From Apostichopus californicus (lineage: Eukaryota > Echinodermata > Holothuroidea > Aspidochirotida > Stichopodidae): a stretch of 23,758 bases of DNA. The position numbers and the translations under genes were made by a program. The DNA lies in contig JAIPMN010000642.1 of the NCBI GenBank assembly GCA_020650975.1, positions 1 to 23,758 on the forward strand, read 5' to 3'. The stretch's first letter is position 1. Every line of letters begins with the position of its first letter. Shown here piece after piece: positions 9,601 to 17,577 of this stretch. The notes below the pieces were generated by a model. The model ran no database searches. It saw only the letters and a list, made by a program, of their open reading frames with translations, and was not told the origin of the DNA.

Positions 9601-11177
9601 TTGTTTAAAGGATCATATAATAATAAGCATAATAATCAGCAGTTATTTTTAAGGCGCTTACTGTCAGCAACCACCAATGTGGGAGAAACCCGCAAGGTCT
9701 CATGGATTACAACTTACACGTCCGGTGGCTTCCAATTCAACAGTTTAACACAAATTTGGAATCTTTACAACTAAGAAGAAAGTCATTTCAGATGGTAATA
9801 CCATAGATTGCTCTTGTATGAAAGACACACCTTACTATGACCCGGCCGGGAATCGAACCCGGAACCTCCCAGTTGCTAAGCCTCATAGCTTTAAATGCCA
9901 CCACCGTTTATCCACTGGGCCAAAGCACCGGCATATCATAACATAGACCTTCACTGGTGCGAATGTTTTTAATAAGTTATAGATCCTTAGACGTTAGTAA
10001 ATGGTGTGAATTTTTAATACTTGTCACAGCTTCAATCACAGATAATTATTTCATTCTACTACTACAGATATTATGAATGCTTACAGTATAGTGTATGCTT
10101 GGTGTATTCTTGGTTCTACTAAAGAAAAATTATCTCAAACTTATCAATCTTTACAAAGTGCCCTCTTGGTTTTGTTTCACTTAATTACTGGAGTCAAATC
10201 ATTCTGGTGGCAACAATTTCAGCCCTCATGACCAGACCATTTCTCCAAATTCTAAGATATATATTCATATATTGTATAGTTCTTGCAATTATTGCATCCT
10301 TTCTATTGCCTACGTTTCTACTGTCTTTTACGTCGATAGTTTTAAAACTAAGCCACTCAAGTTAAAAAAAAAAAGAGGGGTTTCCTTCTATTCCAAACTA
10401 CTGGTGTTTTGTGGTCCCTCTCTTACTAATCCCCTCCTTTCCTATTATCACACGAACAGTATGTCTGCAACCAAAGTAATCTTCTGTTTCTTGTTTCCCC
10501 TCTTCCTCCCCCCACCCCACCCCACTCCCCGTTACGTTATTACCAATCTTCATTCTTCTATATGAACCTTTTAATTTGGGTTGCCTCTGTAAAGTTTGCA
10601 CAGAAAAAGACTGGAATACTCACAGTTTAAATATCTCCATAAGTTTCTCCTTCCCGACTTCTTCGGGAATACTTTCAAATTCGTCGTGGTCTGGTCCGAG
10701 GAAGAGCTCTTGTTCTATTTCTCCGTTTATTTTACCATTCCTTTCCAACCTGACTCCATCCCAATGCTCCGGCGGTTCAGCCTCAAATTTGACCATTTTT
10801 TCCTTTTTATCATCGTAACTTTCATAAACTGAGCTTTCTTCTTCTTCTTCCTCCTCCTCCTCCTCCTTCTTGTCATCTTCGTCCTTCTCCTTATCCTCCC
10901 CATCTCCCGTATCGTTTTTATCTCCCGTATCGTTTCCATCTCCATCCTTTTCTTTGGATATTTTTTCTGCTTTCTCAACCTCCTCTTCTAGTTCCTCCGG
11001 TGCATCTTGGTGCATTTGCACGGCGTTCGGGTCTTGTTCGTTTTCAACGTTTAAGATCGGTTCGCCCGAGTCGTCTTTGCGAGCACCAAGAGGAATGATT
11101 GCTTTTCCTGATACTAGAACACCCAGAAAACAGATGCAGACTCCAAGAAACATCCAACAAAATATAATCCTCTTCAT
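6451..11177 (-). CDS. SDF4: SDF4 / Cab45, secretory-pathway EF-hand calcium-binding protein (six coding exons)
   Basis: Coding exons on the minus strand are 11177-10624, 9567-9431, 9104-8991, 8447-8298, 7759-7584 and 6627-6451. They total 1308 nt (435 residues) with phases 2,1,1,1,0, and every intron is GT-AG. Family knowledge: Cab45 is a CREC-family lumenal protein that binds calcium and, in mammals, sorts cargo in the trans-Golgi. Seen here: a hydrophobic signal peptide (about 1-23), an acidic segment (about 60-114), then six EF-hand loops starting at D187, D226, D282, D319, D364 and D400. All six have acidic or Asn residues at loop positions 1, 3 and 5 and Glu at 12. The C-terminus is HDEF, an ER/Golgi-retrieval type tail (human Cab45 ends HEEF). 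The closest recalled match is Cab45, not calumenin, because of blocks such as KLMEIF, HPEHS and YMDP. Human Cab45 has 362 residues; the excess is mostly the acidic region. The start is the first Met and opens the signal peptide. Confidence 0.95.
7366..7616. repeat. Tandem duplication (about 125 bp, two copies) covering the end of SDF4 exon 5
   Basis: Copy A is about 7366-7490 and copy B about 7491-7616. Both start CTACAATCACAAGT and end in the same exon-5-derived block. Copy B contains the genuine last ~32 coding bases of exon 5 and its donor (GTAAGT). Copy A, inside intron 5, contains a diverged version at 7456-7486 that would read DGIASQDELK, followed by GTAAAT. Copy A lacks the rest of the exon. 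If used as a 29-nt exon through a nearby AAACAG acceptor it would shift the frame, so it looks inert. Confidence 0.85.
7584..7759 (-). CDS. SDF4: SDF4 coding exon 5
   Basis: This exon codes residues 320-377 and completes D319. It contains EF loop 4 (D319-E330, with N321 and D323) and EF loop 5 (D364-E375, with N366 and D368). The acceptor is TTGCAG before ATCAAAAC and the donor is AAG followed by GTAAGT, a strong consensus. Its last ~32 bases are duplicated downstream in intron 5. Confidence 0.95.
7901..8335. repeat. Higher-order tandem repeat in SDF4 intron 4 that duplicates the end of exon 4
   Basis: Large units start at 7901, 8099 and 8261 with GTTGATC. Each has a segment matching the last ~32 bases of exon 4 plus its donor region; the unit at 8261 runs into the genuine exon. 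The first two units also carry 36-bp subunits beginning GTGAGA: three at 7991-8026, 8027-8062 and 8063-8098, and two at 8189-8224 and 8225-8260. The large units are therefore 198 and 162 bp, differing by exactly one subunit. The donor GT is changed to GG in the first unit and TT in the second. Confidence 0.9.
8298..8447 (-). CDS. SDF4: SDF4 coding exon 4
   Basis: This exon codes residues 270-318 and shares codons 269 and 319 with its neighbours. It contains EF loop 3 (D282-E293, with D284 and D286), which keeps canonical ligands, whereas the recalled human Cab45 loop here is degenerate. The block HPEHS matches Cab45. The acceptor is CAACAG and the donor GAATTAG followed by GTGAGT. Confidence 0.94.
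8870..8998. repeat. 64-bp tandem duplication at the exon 3 donor of SDF4
   Basis: Two diverged copies start with AACGTTGTG at 8870 and 8934 and run through a TCTGTTA block to CTTCGT. The right copy includes the genuine exon 3 end (CTTCGT from 8991) and its donor. In the left copy, inside intron 3, the equivalent donor is GC (plus-strand GC at 8923-8924) instead of GT. Only about six exon bases are shared. Confidence 0.75.
8991..9104 (-). CDS. SDF4: SDF4 coding exon 3
   Basis: This exon codes residues 232-268 plus parts of G231 and E269. It supplies the second half of EF loop 2 (through E237) and a helical, lysine-rich linker. KLTWDEY lines up with the matching EF-hand half of Cab45 (VSWDEYK in human as recalled). 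The acceptor is CTGTCAG and the donor is GTACGT. Confidence 0.94.
9431..9567 (-). CDS. SDF4: SDF4 coding exon 2
   Basis: This exon codes residues 186-230. It contains EF loop 1 (D187-E198, with D189, D191 and E198) and the first half of loop 2 (D226, D228, D230). The KTKEHFREA helix between them matches the Cab45 block KTAEHFQEA as recalled. The acceptor is CATAG before AGTTGAC and the donor is GTAAGT. Confidence 0.95.
9608..9935 (-). mobile_element. tRNA-derived SINE in SDF4 intron 1
   Basis: On the minus strand a perfect RNA polymerase III A box (TGGCCCAGTGG, 9922-9912) precedes a perfect B box (GGTTCGATTCC, 9859-9849), and a non-tRNA body then runs to an A/T-rich tail with TTATTAT-type repeats at about 9640-9610. 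The boxes are 52 nt apart, wider than in most tRNA genes. The acceptor ends do not pair, so this is a SINE head and not a tRNA gene. The tail block GTAAGCGCCTT resembles LINE 3' ends common in marine invertebrates, which could be how it was mobilised. Exact ends are uncertain because I found no target duplication. Confidence 0.75.
10624..11177 (-). CDS. SDF4: SDF4 coding exon 1 (start codon, signal peptide, acidic region)
   Basis: This exon codes residues 1-184 and two bases of L185. Residues 1-23 are a signal peptide: MKR, then a hydrophobic core, then a likely cut near VSG/KA. Residues 60-114 are highly acidic, ending in ten consecutive Glu (105-114) coded by a GAG/GAA run. The NDTGDK motif repeats at 82-92. 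Residues 130-184 (FEAEPPEHWDGV to KLMEIF) match the Cab45 segment before the EF-hands. The donor AAACT/GTGAGT gives phase 2. Long open frames on the plus strand over this exon are shadows of its biased codons. Confidence 0.95.
10836..10870. repeat. Coding trinucleotide microsatellite (poly-Glu tract)
   Basis: On the plus strand this is a TTC run followed by a TCC run, that is GGA/GAA-type triplets on the coding strand. In frame they code the ten-Glu run (residues 105-114) of SDF4 and the preceding Lys/Glu residues. Length variation between individuals is likely, and multiples of three would keep the frame. Confidence 0.8.
10902..10943. repeat. 18-bp in-frame tandem repeat inside SDF4 exon 1
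   Basis: ATCTCCCGTATCGTTTTT (10902-10919) is followed by ATCTCCCGTATCGTTTCC (10920-10937) and a partial third copy. In frame it encodes the doubled NDTGDK block, showing that the acidic region grew partly by tandem duplication. Confidence 0.85.
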
Positions 11178-11258
11178 TATTGCACATGTGAGAAGAGTTT
11201 CTTTGAGTGTGAGGTTTCAACTGCCCCTTCAACAAATCACTTCTGGTCCTCCAAAATC
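11178..11258 (-). other. SDF4 5' untranslated segment with candidate acceptor
   Basis: Upstream of the start codon on the minus strand, a pyrimidine-rich tract (TTTCTTTGTTCC) and ATTCACAG precede GATTTTGG, a good 3' splice site placing the exon edge at 11258. This suggests that the coding exon is not the first exon. The start context is CAATA before ATG. Not proven without transcripts. Confidence 0.5.
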
Positions 11259-11310
11259 CTGTGAATAGTGGAACAAAGAAACTAGTACTTTAAAATCACC
11301 ACAGACAAGT

Positions 11311-11394
11311 TTCCCAGGACTGACTTCCCAGGACTGACTTCCCAAGACTGACTTACTGACTGTTCCCAGGACAGGACTGACTTCCAAGAACTGA
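11311..11394. repeat. 14-bp tandem repeat upstream of SDF4 coding exon 1
   Basis: The unit TTCCCAGGACTGAC is present perfectly at 11311-11324 and 11325-11338, with one change at 11339-11352, and then in shuffled partial copies to 11394. It would lie in intron DNA if the first exon is at about 13270. Confidence 0.85.
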
Positions 11395-11496
11395 CATTTC
11401 CAATGTCCAGGCAGTTTTTTTGCATTATCCACAAAATGTAAAGGAACGAGCAACAAGTGGAATGATTTATCCGGTGTCGAATCACAAAATACTATG

Positions 11497-11838
11497 CAAA
11501 CTTGCAGTAGCGTAGGAAGGTACTTTTGAGTGGGGGGGCTGAAGACTGATGGCCGGCCTGGGGGAGGGATCTAAGGGGAGGGGGTATCCCTTTGGAAATT
11601 TTTGCATTTCCAGGTGGCCTCAGATGCAATTTGGTTCAATATAGCACACTTCAACACCCACTCCATTTTGTAAATAATTTGCATTTCACCTGGACTTAGA
11701 TGCAATTTGGTGCTCCAAATGAGATTTTTTTTCTCATTTGGAAATGAAAAATGGGTTTTCTGACTTGCGAAGCGGGGGGCGGAATGATACTTCCGCCCCC
11801 CCCATATTTTCACCGGTTCCTATGCCCTTGCAAACTTG
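11497..11838 (+). mobile_element. hAT-like miniature element with 8-bp target duplication
   Basis: The element spans 11505-11830 (326 bp) between two perfect copies of CAAACTTG (11497-11504 and 11831-11838). It starts CAGTAGCGTAGGAAGG and ends with an imperfect inverted match (CCGGTTCCTATGCCCTTG). An 8-bp duplication with CAG-type ends is typical of the hAT superfamily. It has no transposase, so it is non-autonomous. A subterminal perfect 11-bp hairpin lies at 11774-11784/11791-11801. A second copy of its left end starts at 23668. Confidence 0.8.
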
Positions 11839-13269
11839 GCACATCGCTATACAAATGCAAAGATGTATTTCAGTTTGTACACAGGTTTTGTGCACATACT
11901 GTAGTACTTTAGAAGAGACAAAACTCAACTGAGAACATTCAAACTGCTACACAAAAAGTGAACACTAAAATCATTCCCTGCAATGTTGGTTACCTTCACA
12001 TTACTTCAAAAATCATAATTTTAGAAAAACTTGAAGCAAAATAATCGAACATAGATACTTTTTTTTCTTTTGTTAGGCACCAAAATATAGAATTTTTTCT
12101 GTCTAAGGCTGCAACATGTTGTCTATGCTTTCCAGCATTCATGATTCTAGAATTACTACAATTAAATGCTGGTTTGAAGAGCACAAAGAGAAAGATCATG
12201 CTTCTAACATTTCCTGAAAAAAACTGTCAGTCACAGAGAATGAAATTGATATTCCTGACAATTTGATATATTGATTGGAAATATTTCAAATTTGATTTTC
12301 ATCAACTTTTTCTTTCATATCAGCAGTAACTCCTTATTAATTGTAATGGACAAACTTGTGGTGCATATTAAGCAAGAAATGTACTCCTTCCTATTTTGCT
12401 GTTGTACTGTAGTTTGTAGAAAGTAAAACAATGTATGCCTGAGTTTGCTTTTGTTATGCATGCATGTACAGTATTTATTGAGACCTTCATGCTTTTAGTT
12501 CATTTTTTATAATATGGAATGTACTAACTTTGAAAGGTGTTGGTTTCCTAAGTATATACTATAGCAACCCTGACTGGCAAGCCATTAAATAATCAAAGAA
12601 TCTTGAAAGGACTAACTTACAGCATCTATATTCACAGAGATTAACCAACTGACAAATAAGACTTCCCGACAGACAGTGACAAGTTGATTGACATGCAATT
12701 TATATGGCAGAAAGTAATGGTGGACACTAATATTCCCTGTGAGTTGTTCTTATTTTCATAGGCCATATGCCAAAATTAGCTAAGTTGGGCCTAGGCCCAG
12801 ATCAAGCCCTAAATAATTGGAGCCAATATTGCAATTTGATTTAACACTTGCCTAGTTGTAACTTGTACTATTGTAGTACTGCCACTGGTGGTACTTGTTA
12901 TGAGAGGCTATAGATCTATACAATGCAGCCTTACATCATGCCTTCGCCTAGATTACATAGAATAAATTCAAACATAGCTTGGTGGGTATAACAAACTTAT
13001 AACTAGGTGGGTATAACAAAGTAGGCCAAGAGGCACTAGTAGTATTACTAGTACTAGTAATAGTATTAGAACTAGTCCAGGCTACTGTGAAGTGTAAGTT
13101 CCACTACATTAGTCATAGGCTAGGCCTACACTTCGTCACGTCAGTACTGATGATAACACTAGATAGTAGTTTGGCCTTATCAACCAGATGGGACAAGAAT
13201 GATTATAATCTGTCATGTTAAAGTCGTTATGCACTTCTTTTTAACGTAGCATTTGGTGGTCTCTCCTAC
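11839..13269. other. Non-coding stretch, probably SDF4 intron if the first exon is at 13270
   Basis: No coding exon is recognised. The stretch is AT-rich with scattered TAGGCC motifs (12764-13130) and a 20-bp perfect palindrome at 13043-13062. Open frames here are short and unrelated to any family I know. Confidence 0.5.
13043..13062. repeat. 20-bp perfect palindrome
   Basis: The sequence TATTACTAGTACTAGTAATA equals its own reverse complement and sits in a cluster of CTAGT repeats at about 13034-13077. No function is evident. Confidence 0.8.
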
Positions 13270-13367
13270 CTGCAAGGAAGATAACAATCAAAACGATACA
13301 AGTGGAAAGTGGTTTCAAGCTACATATCCTGAGTGTGCGTGACGCTGGCACTTGCGAAGATTATATA
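13270..13367 (-). promoter_or_regulatory. Possible SDF4 core promoter and non-coding first exon
   Basis: On the minus strand TATATAA (13367-13361) is followed, about 90 nt downstream, by TTGCAG/GTAGGAGAG, a good donor at 13270. A start near 13335 would give a non-coding exon of about 65 nt joined to the acceptor at 11258. The segment has no useful open frame. This is inferred from signal spacing only; both hexamer and donor can occur by chance. Confidence 0.3.
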
Positions 13368-13519
13368 GATAGAATTAGCCTTATATTGTGTTTGGTTTTG
13401 GCCACCAATTAAAGATGTGATTACCACGTATGGAACGCCCAAACCTGTTTGCGACATAATATACAAACGGCTCCACCAAATGTTCAGAATTCCTGTAATG
13501 TAATGACGTGCGCAAAGCC

Positions 13520-13529
13520 NNNNNNNNNN
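13520..13529. other. Assembly gap (10 N) next to a poly-C run
   Basis: Ten N characters are followed directly by a C homopolymer (13530-13545). Such runs often stop reads or assembly. The true length of missing sequence may not be ten bases. Confidence 0.97.
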
Positions 13530-13545
13530 CCCCCCCCCCCCCCCC

Positions 13546-16500
13546 ACCCCCTACGTCCATCGTCAGTTTGAATTTTTCTACAATTCAAGACTAAACATGT
13601 TCACACTTTAGTTTAAATTCTAGATATGCCACAGAATGCAGCATCTGACATCTAAACTGTTATTTTTCATTTTGAGGAAGGACCACCAAATCCCCATACC
13701 CTTGGAGTCTGCTTCAACGTGCAGTGAACTTTAAATATCTTGTTCCAAACAAGTGGTGTGGCTACTAGCAGGTACACAGATTTTCACATTTAAAACTCTT
13801 GGAAAAACTTTGACAAGGGAAACAGAAGGAGAAGGAGGATGGTTGGAAATGTGGTATTTCAGTCCAAACATTTAGTATGCTTGCCTAACAGAAAACACTA
13901 CTTCACATTTGAAGCAAGTCTTTGAACCGCTTAGTTCTGTTATGAACTTCATAAAGACAAAATAAAACCCTGTCATCTAACGCTGCCACTTTAATCACTC
14001 TTGTCTATTTGAAAGATTTTAAATAATGTCTCACATTTAAAAAAAAACAAGAGAAAATATTTTGACAAACTTTATGGTAAAGGAATTGTTACTCTAGATA
14101 TATTAATCTGCAAAGAAGCTTCATTCTACATAGAGGTGGCATTAAAGTCATAAAATTTCCCAAGTTACCAAAAAATAAAACATAAACATACCCATGACAC
14201 CCCAGTTATCCGACAACCCCCCCCCCCCTCCGTCCCTCGGTTGAAGGACATTTAAAGGTCTGCATTGGCCCCAAATTTTAGTTTGCTAAAAATTGATACA
14301 GTTTTCAAAAGTACTGTGTCCATGCTTCTGCATCTTCAGTTTAATTAAAGCCATTAAGAAGTGTTAAATTAGACAATTAAATGTTCACAGTGAGGAAAAC
14401 CACTTTAATGATGGTAGTGAAATGTTTGTCACTCAAAAAGACATGATTTTGTCTAATTTCAGATAAATTCTTTCTCAGTATGAATTTGCACTGCCTTTGA
14501 AACTTACTGTAATAGTTACTGAGCAATATGGGACACCTTTTCCTGTCATCTTATCTTTTCACATCCAAACGGTTAGTTTTTGAAGCTAAATCGGATATTA
14601 AGCTGTCCACAGTTGATACAGTACCAACAGTTGTGTAATACTCTGAAGAGGGTTAGAACACAGCTGTAGTTAGCCATATAATGACATACACAGATAAGGA
14701 AAACGTCCTGTATATCAGCTGTAAGTATGTAAGGGGAGAAAGTCCCTAATGTCCATCATACTGTATGAATATGCAGGCCTGTCTTTTCTGAGAAAATAAT
14801 AATCAGATATCAAGGATCAAAATATTTTTGACTTCTGTTGAGAGATAAGTGACAGCCTCGTTCCATTCGATATTTGTGCAGTCAGGAATATTGTATGTGA
14901 AAGCATTGCGAACATACCATAAAAGGTATAAATTAATGAACTAACAAATGTCTTCCGCAGGACATGTCCTAAATAACTTACACTCCATATACCCCATTCA
15001 TGTTCTTTCACTGAACATCAAACTAGCATTTATTCATCAACAAAGTATTTTCCAATCAGGAAGACAAAAGATGTTTGTATATTGGTTTCACTTTTAATTA
15101 TCTTAGAGCCAAATGGTACGCCGGAATAATAACATGAACTGATTATATGTATTACGACTGATCCCTGTAATATTCCTAGCACTATATCGGTTACATACCA
15201 TAGCCTACTCTAGTGAGCTACAAAGTCAGCCCCATTGCTGTTTAAAGACATAGCGATATAAGGTTTGTACCTTCATCACTTACACTCTACAAAATATCAA
15301 AGGTGCGATAAACAACCTTCAACTATATAGCTTCCAAAGTATTAGAAATAAAGAGTGACTTTAGGCCTGAATTAATCAAATTTAAGCTATAACGCACCTC
15401 TGAGATTTAAAATGAATTCTTACCAATTACTATTAACGCTGACAAGAAGAAGTGATATGTGTTATATATATTTGTTTTTTAAGTAGAGTGCGTACAGTGA
15501 AAGGCAGACATAAATATGACAAAGGATATTGAATTGTTGAAAAAGGTTTTTGCATTTCGTCTGCAACTTTTTAGTTTAATACTAATTATAAGACTGCAGT
15601 GCAATCAAATGAAAGTTCTTGTACAAGTAAAATAAATGAATTTGATTTTTCACTTTTGTCACACCGATGCTACATTTTTCCTATTTATTTTAACGACATG
15701 TTAAAAAGCAAAAATTGCAAAGTGTAAAAATTGCTATTTAATTACTTGATGTTGACTACATGAGCTAATGATCTGATTGTGCAGGGATTTTGGTATTGAC
15801 TAGCATCAAACATTTTAAAAAAAAAAAAAATTAGAAAAACAACTTTAAACCTCACGATACAAGTTTCATTGTTTTCTTTACATTTTTGACCAAGAAGTAG
15901 TGTCCTCTACTTTCCTTTCACCAAAAGTTATTCCTTTTTTTGATATCCCTTAAGACTTTAAGTCATTTAACCACAATCAAGCACCACATGTGTATGAATG
16001 ATATTATTCACAGCAGTGTTTTTCAAAAAGAAAATATTATTTATTTATTGTTAAAGTAATATCAAAGCCTTAGGCACACGAAAAAAGAGGTGTATTAAAC
16101 CATACAGACCAGAGTAATCACATTAGTCCATTAACGTCTTTATGAGCTTGTCTTTGGGTGAGCGTTTTGTGCAAAATCTTTTCATGGCAATGGGAGTTGC
16201 ACCATTGGTCACCAATGTTGCTTCATTTAACAAGATTTGCTCTTATATTCTTTGCCAAATACCAGACTTGGTCATACCATTATATCTTTTTCCTAACGCA
16301 GGACACTTTCACTTCATACAAACACTCATAGACCATGACGGCCAGGTCGGGCCCTGGGAACTTGATGTCATCCGGCCCACATTTTGGGACCCTTCCATAA
16401 AATGAGGATACATTTTTGTTACCCCATATTTTCCCTGCTTTTTTTATCATTCACCCTAATTGCTCCTTAGCTCTGGGGCTATAGATTCCCCTTAATCTCC

Positions 16501-17182
16501 CTCCCCCACCCCCTCCCCCACCCCTCCGTTTTTATCAGAACTGCACATAATATACTTTACTAATTACTAATTAGACATTTCTCATCTTGCTCTTCATACT
16601 TAACAAATTTATCCTCGATACACAATAACAAGCAATAGAACTTCCACAGTGAGAAACTATGCATGATTTCACAAAGCCTCTATCCCCATTTACCGTCACC
16701 CAAAACCAGAGGGGTGAAAACCACAGCAAAATCACAACGCATGTGACACGGTGACTTACAAGACGACACATGCAGCATAAACGAAACTTCCTACGGTGAA
16801 AGAAATATATGAGTACGTACGTAACTGCTTGTTGAGAGACAAAATTGCTCTTCAAGGGTGATTACACCTCACAACAGAATGATTATGACCATAATTCTAT
16901 CATTTTTTGGACCATGCAATTGACCTCATTTTTATACCTCCGAACATTCAACTATCACTAGGACATCATGGAGATCCAAAGTCAAATTAACTTCATTAAT
17001 GATTATAACTTTAATATTTGAAGGAGATGCGTGGAGATAAAAAGAAAAAAAAAGCAAATCATGAAATAAAATCCACCTATGATAAATATGTCATTATATT
17101 TCATACATCTTAAAAATTATATCGTTTTTAATTAAATATAAAAAACAGAAAAAATCAAATACCTGAGAATCTATAAATTCTC
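13546..17182. other. Intergenic spacer between UBE2J2 and SDF4, no gene recognised
   Basis: No coding exon, tRNA or full mobile element is recognised on either strand over 3.6 kb. It contains a C run at about 14217-14228, an A run at about 15817-15830 and a C/A-rich stretch at 16500-16530. In particular no glycosyltransferase-like frame is present, which matters because human B3GALT6 lies between these neighbours. Confidence 0.6.
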
Positions 17183-17188
17183 TTTATT
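17183..17188 (-). terminator. Candidate UBE2J2 polyadenylation signal (AATAAA)
   Basis: The plus strand TTTATT reads AATAAA on the transcribed strand, about 156 nt past the UBE2J2 stop codon. This is a canonical signal at a sensible distance, giving a short 3' UTR. Confidence 0.5.
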
Positions 17189-17343
17189 ACTTCCCCACAA
17201 AATCCAAAGGGACATTGATCACAGCTTCATCTACAAGATTCTTCAATGAAAGTAACAAAGGGATTCATTGTACTGTCTATCAGTTCCCATTAATATCTAA
17301 AGTCTCTTGAATCATCTATTTTCAGAAGGAAAAAACATTCGCT

Positions 17344-17577
17344 TCATTCCGGTTGAGATATCGTTCGTAACACGTACTTAACAGTCCATGCAAACGCTGC
17401 AAATCCAACGATAACTAGTACATTTGTGAGAGTACCCCCGACGATCCCCTGCTGACGATCCCCAAAGTTGACGGCTCCTGTCTGTACGAGGGATCGGGAG
17501 ACGTCGCCGACGGCACCACCGCTTTCTGTGCTCGCCCTGAGCTCCTCTAACCTCTTGTTGACTTTCTTTCGAGCTTC
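17344..17577 (-). CDS. UBE2J2: UBE2J2 coding exon 4 (linker and membrane anchor)
   Basis: This exon codes residues 164-240 and the TGA stop. It starts [14 protein letters not shown], a likely helix, followed by a Gly/Ser-rich linker and a hydrophobic tail anchor ([15 protein letters not shown]) with YVLR after it, matching the human C-terminus closely. The acceptor is TCGCAG before GAAGCTCG. Confidence 0.96.
   Translation of the reverse strand, partial: EARKKVNKRLEELRASTESGGAVGDVSRSLVQTGAVNFGDRQQGIVGGTLTNVLVIVGFAAFAWTVKYVLRTISQPE

Noticed and set aside
9841-9935. tRNA gene on the minus strand (A and B boxes present)
   Set aside because: The spacing between boxes is too wide, acceptor ends do not pair and no sound anticodon arm is seen; a SINE head fits better.
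10870-11268. Long plus-strand open frame rich in Ser, over SDF4 exon 1
   Set aside because: It is the reverse shadow of Glu/Asp/Lys codons in the genuine minus-strand exon; the minus frame has a signal peptide and Cab45 match.
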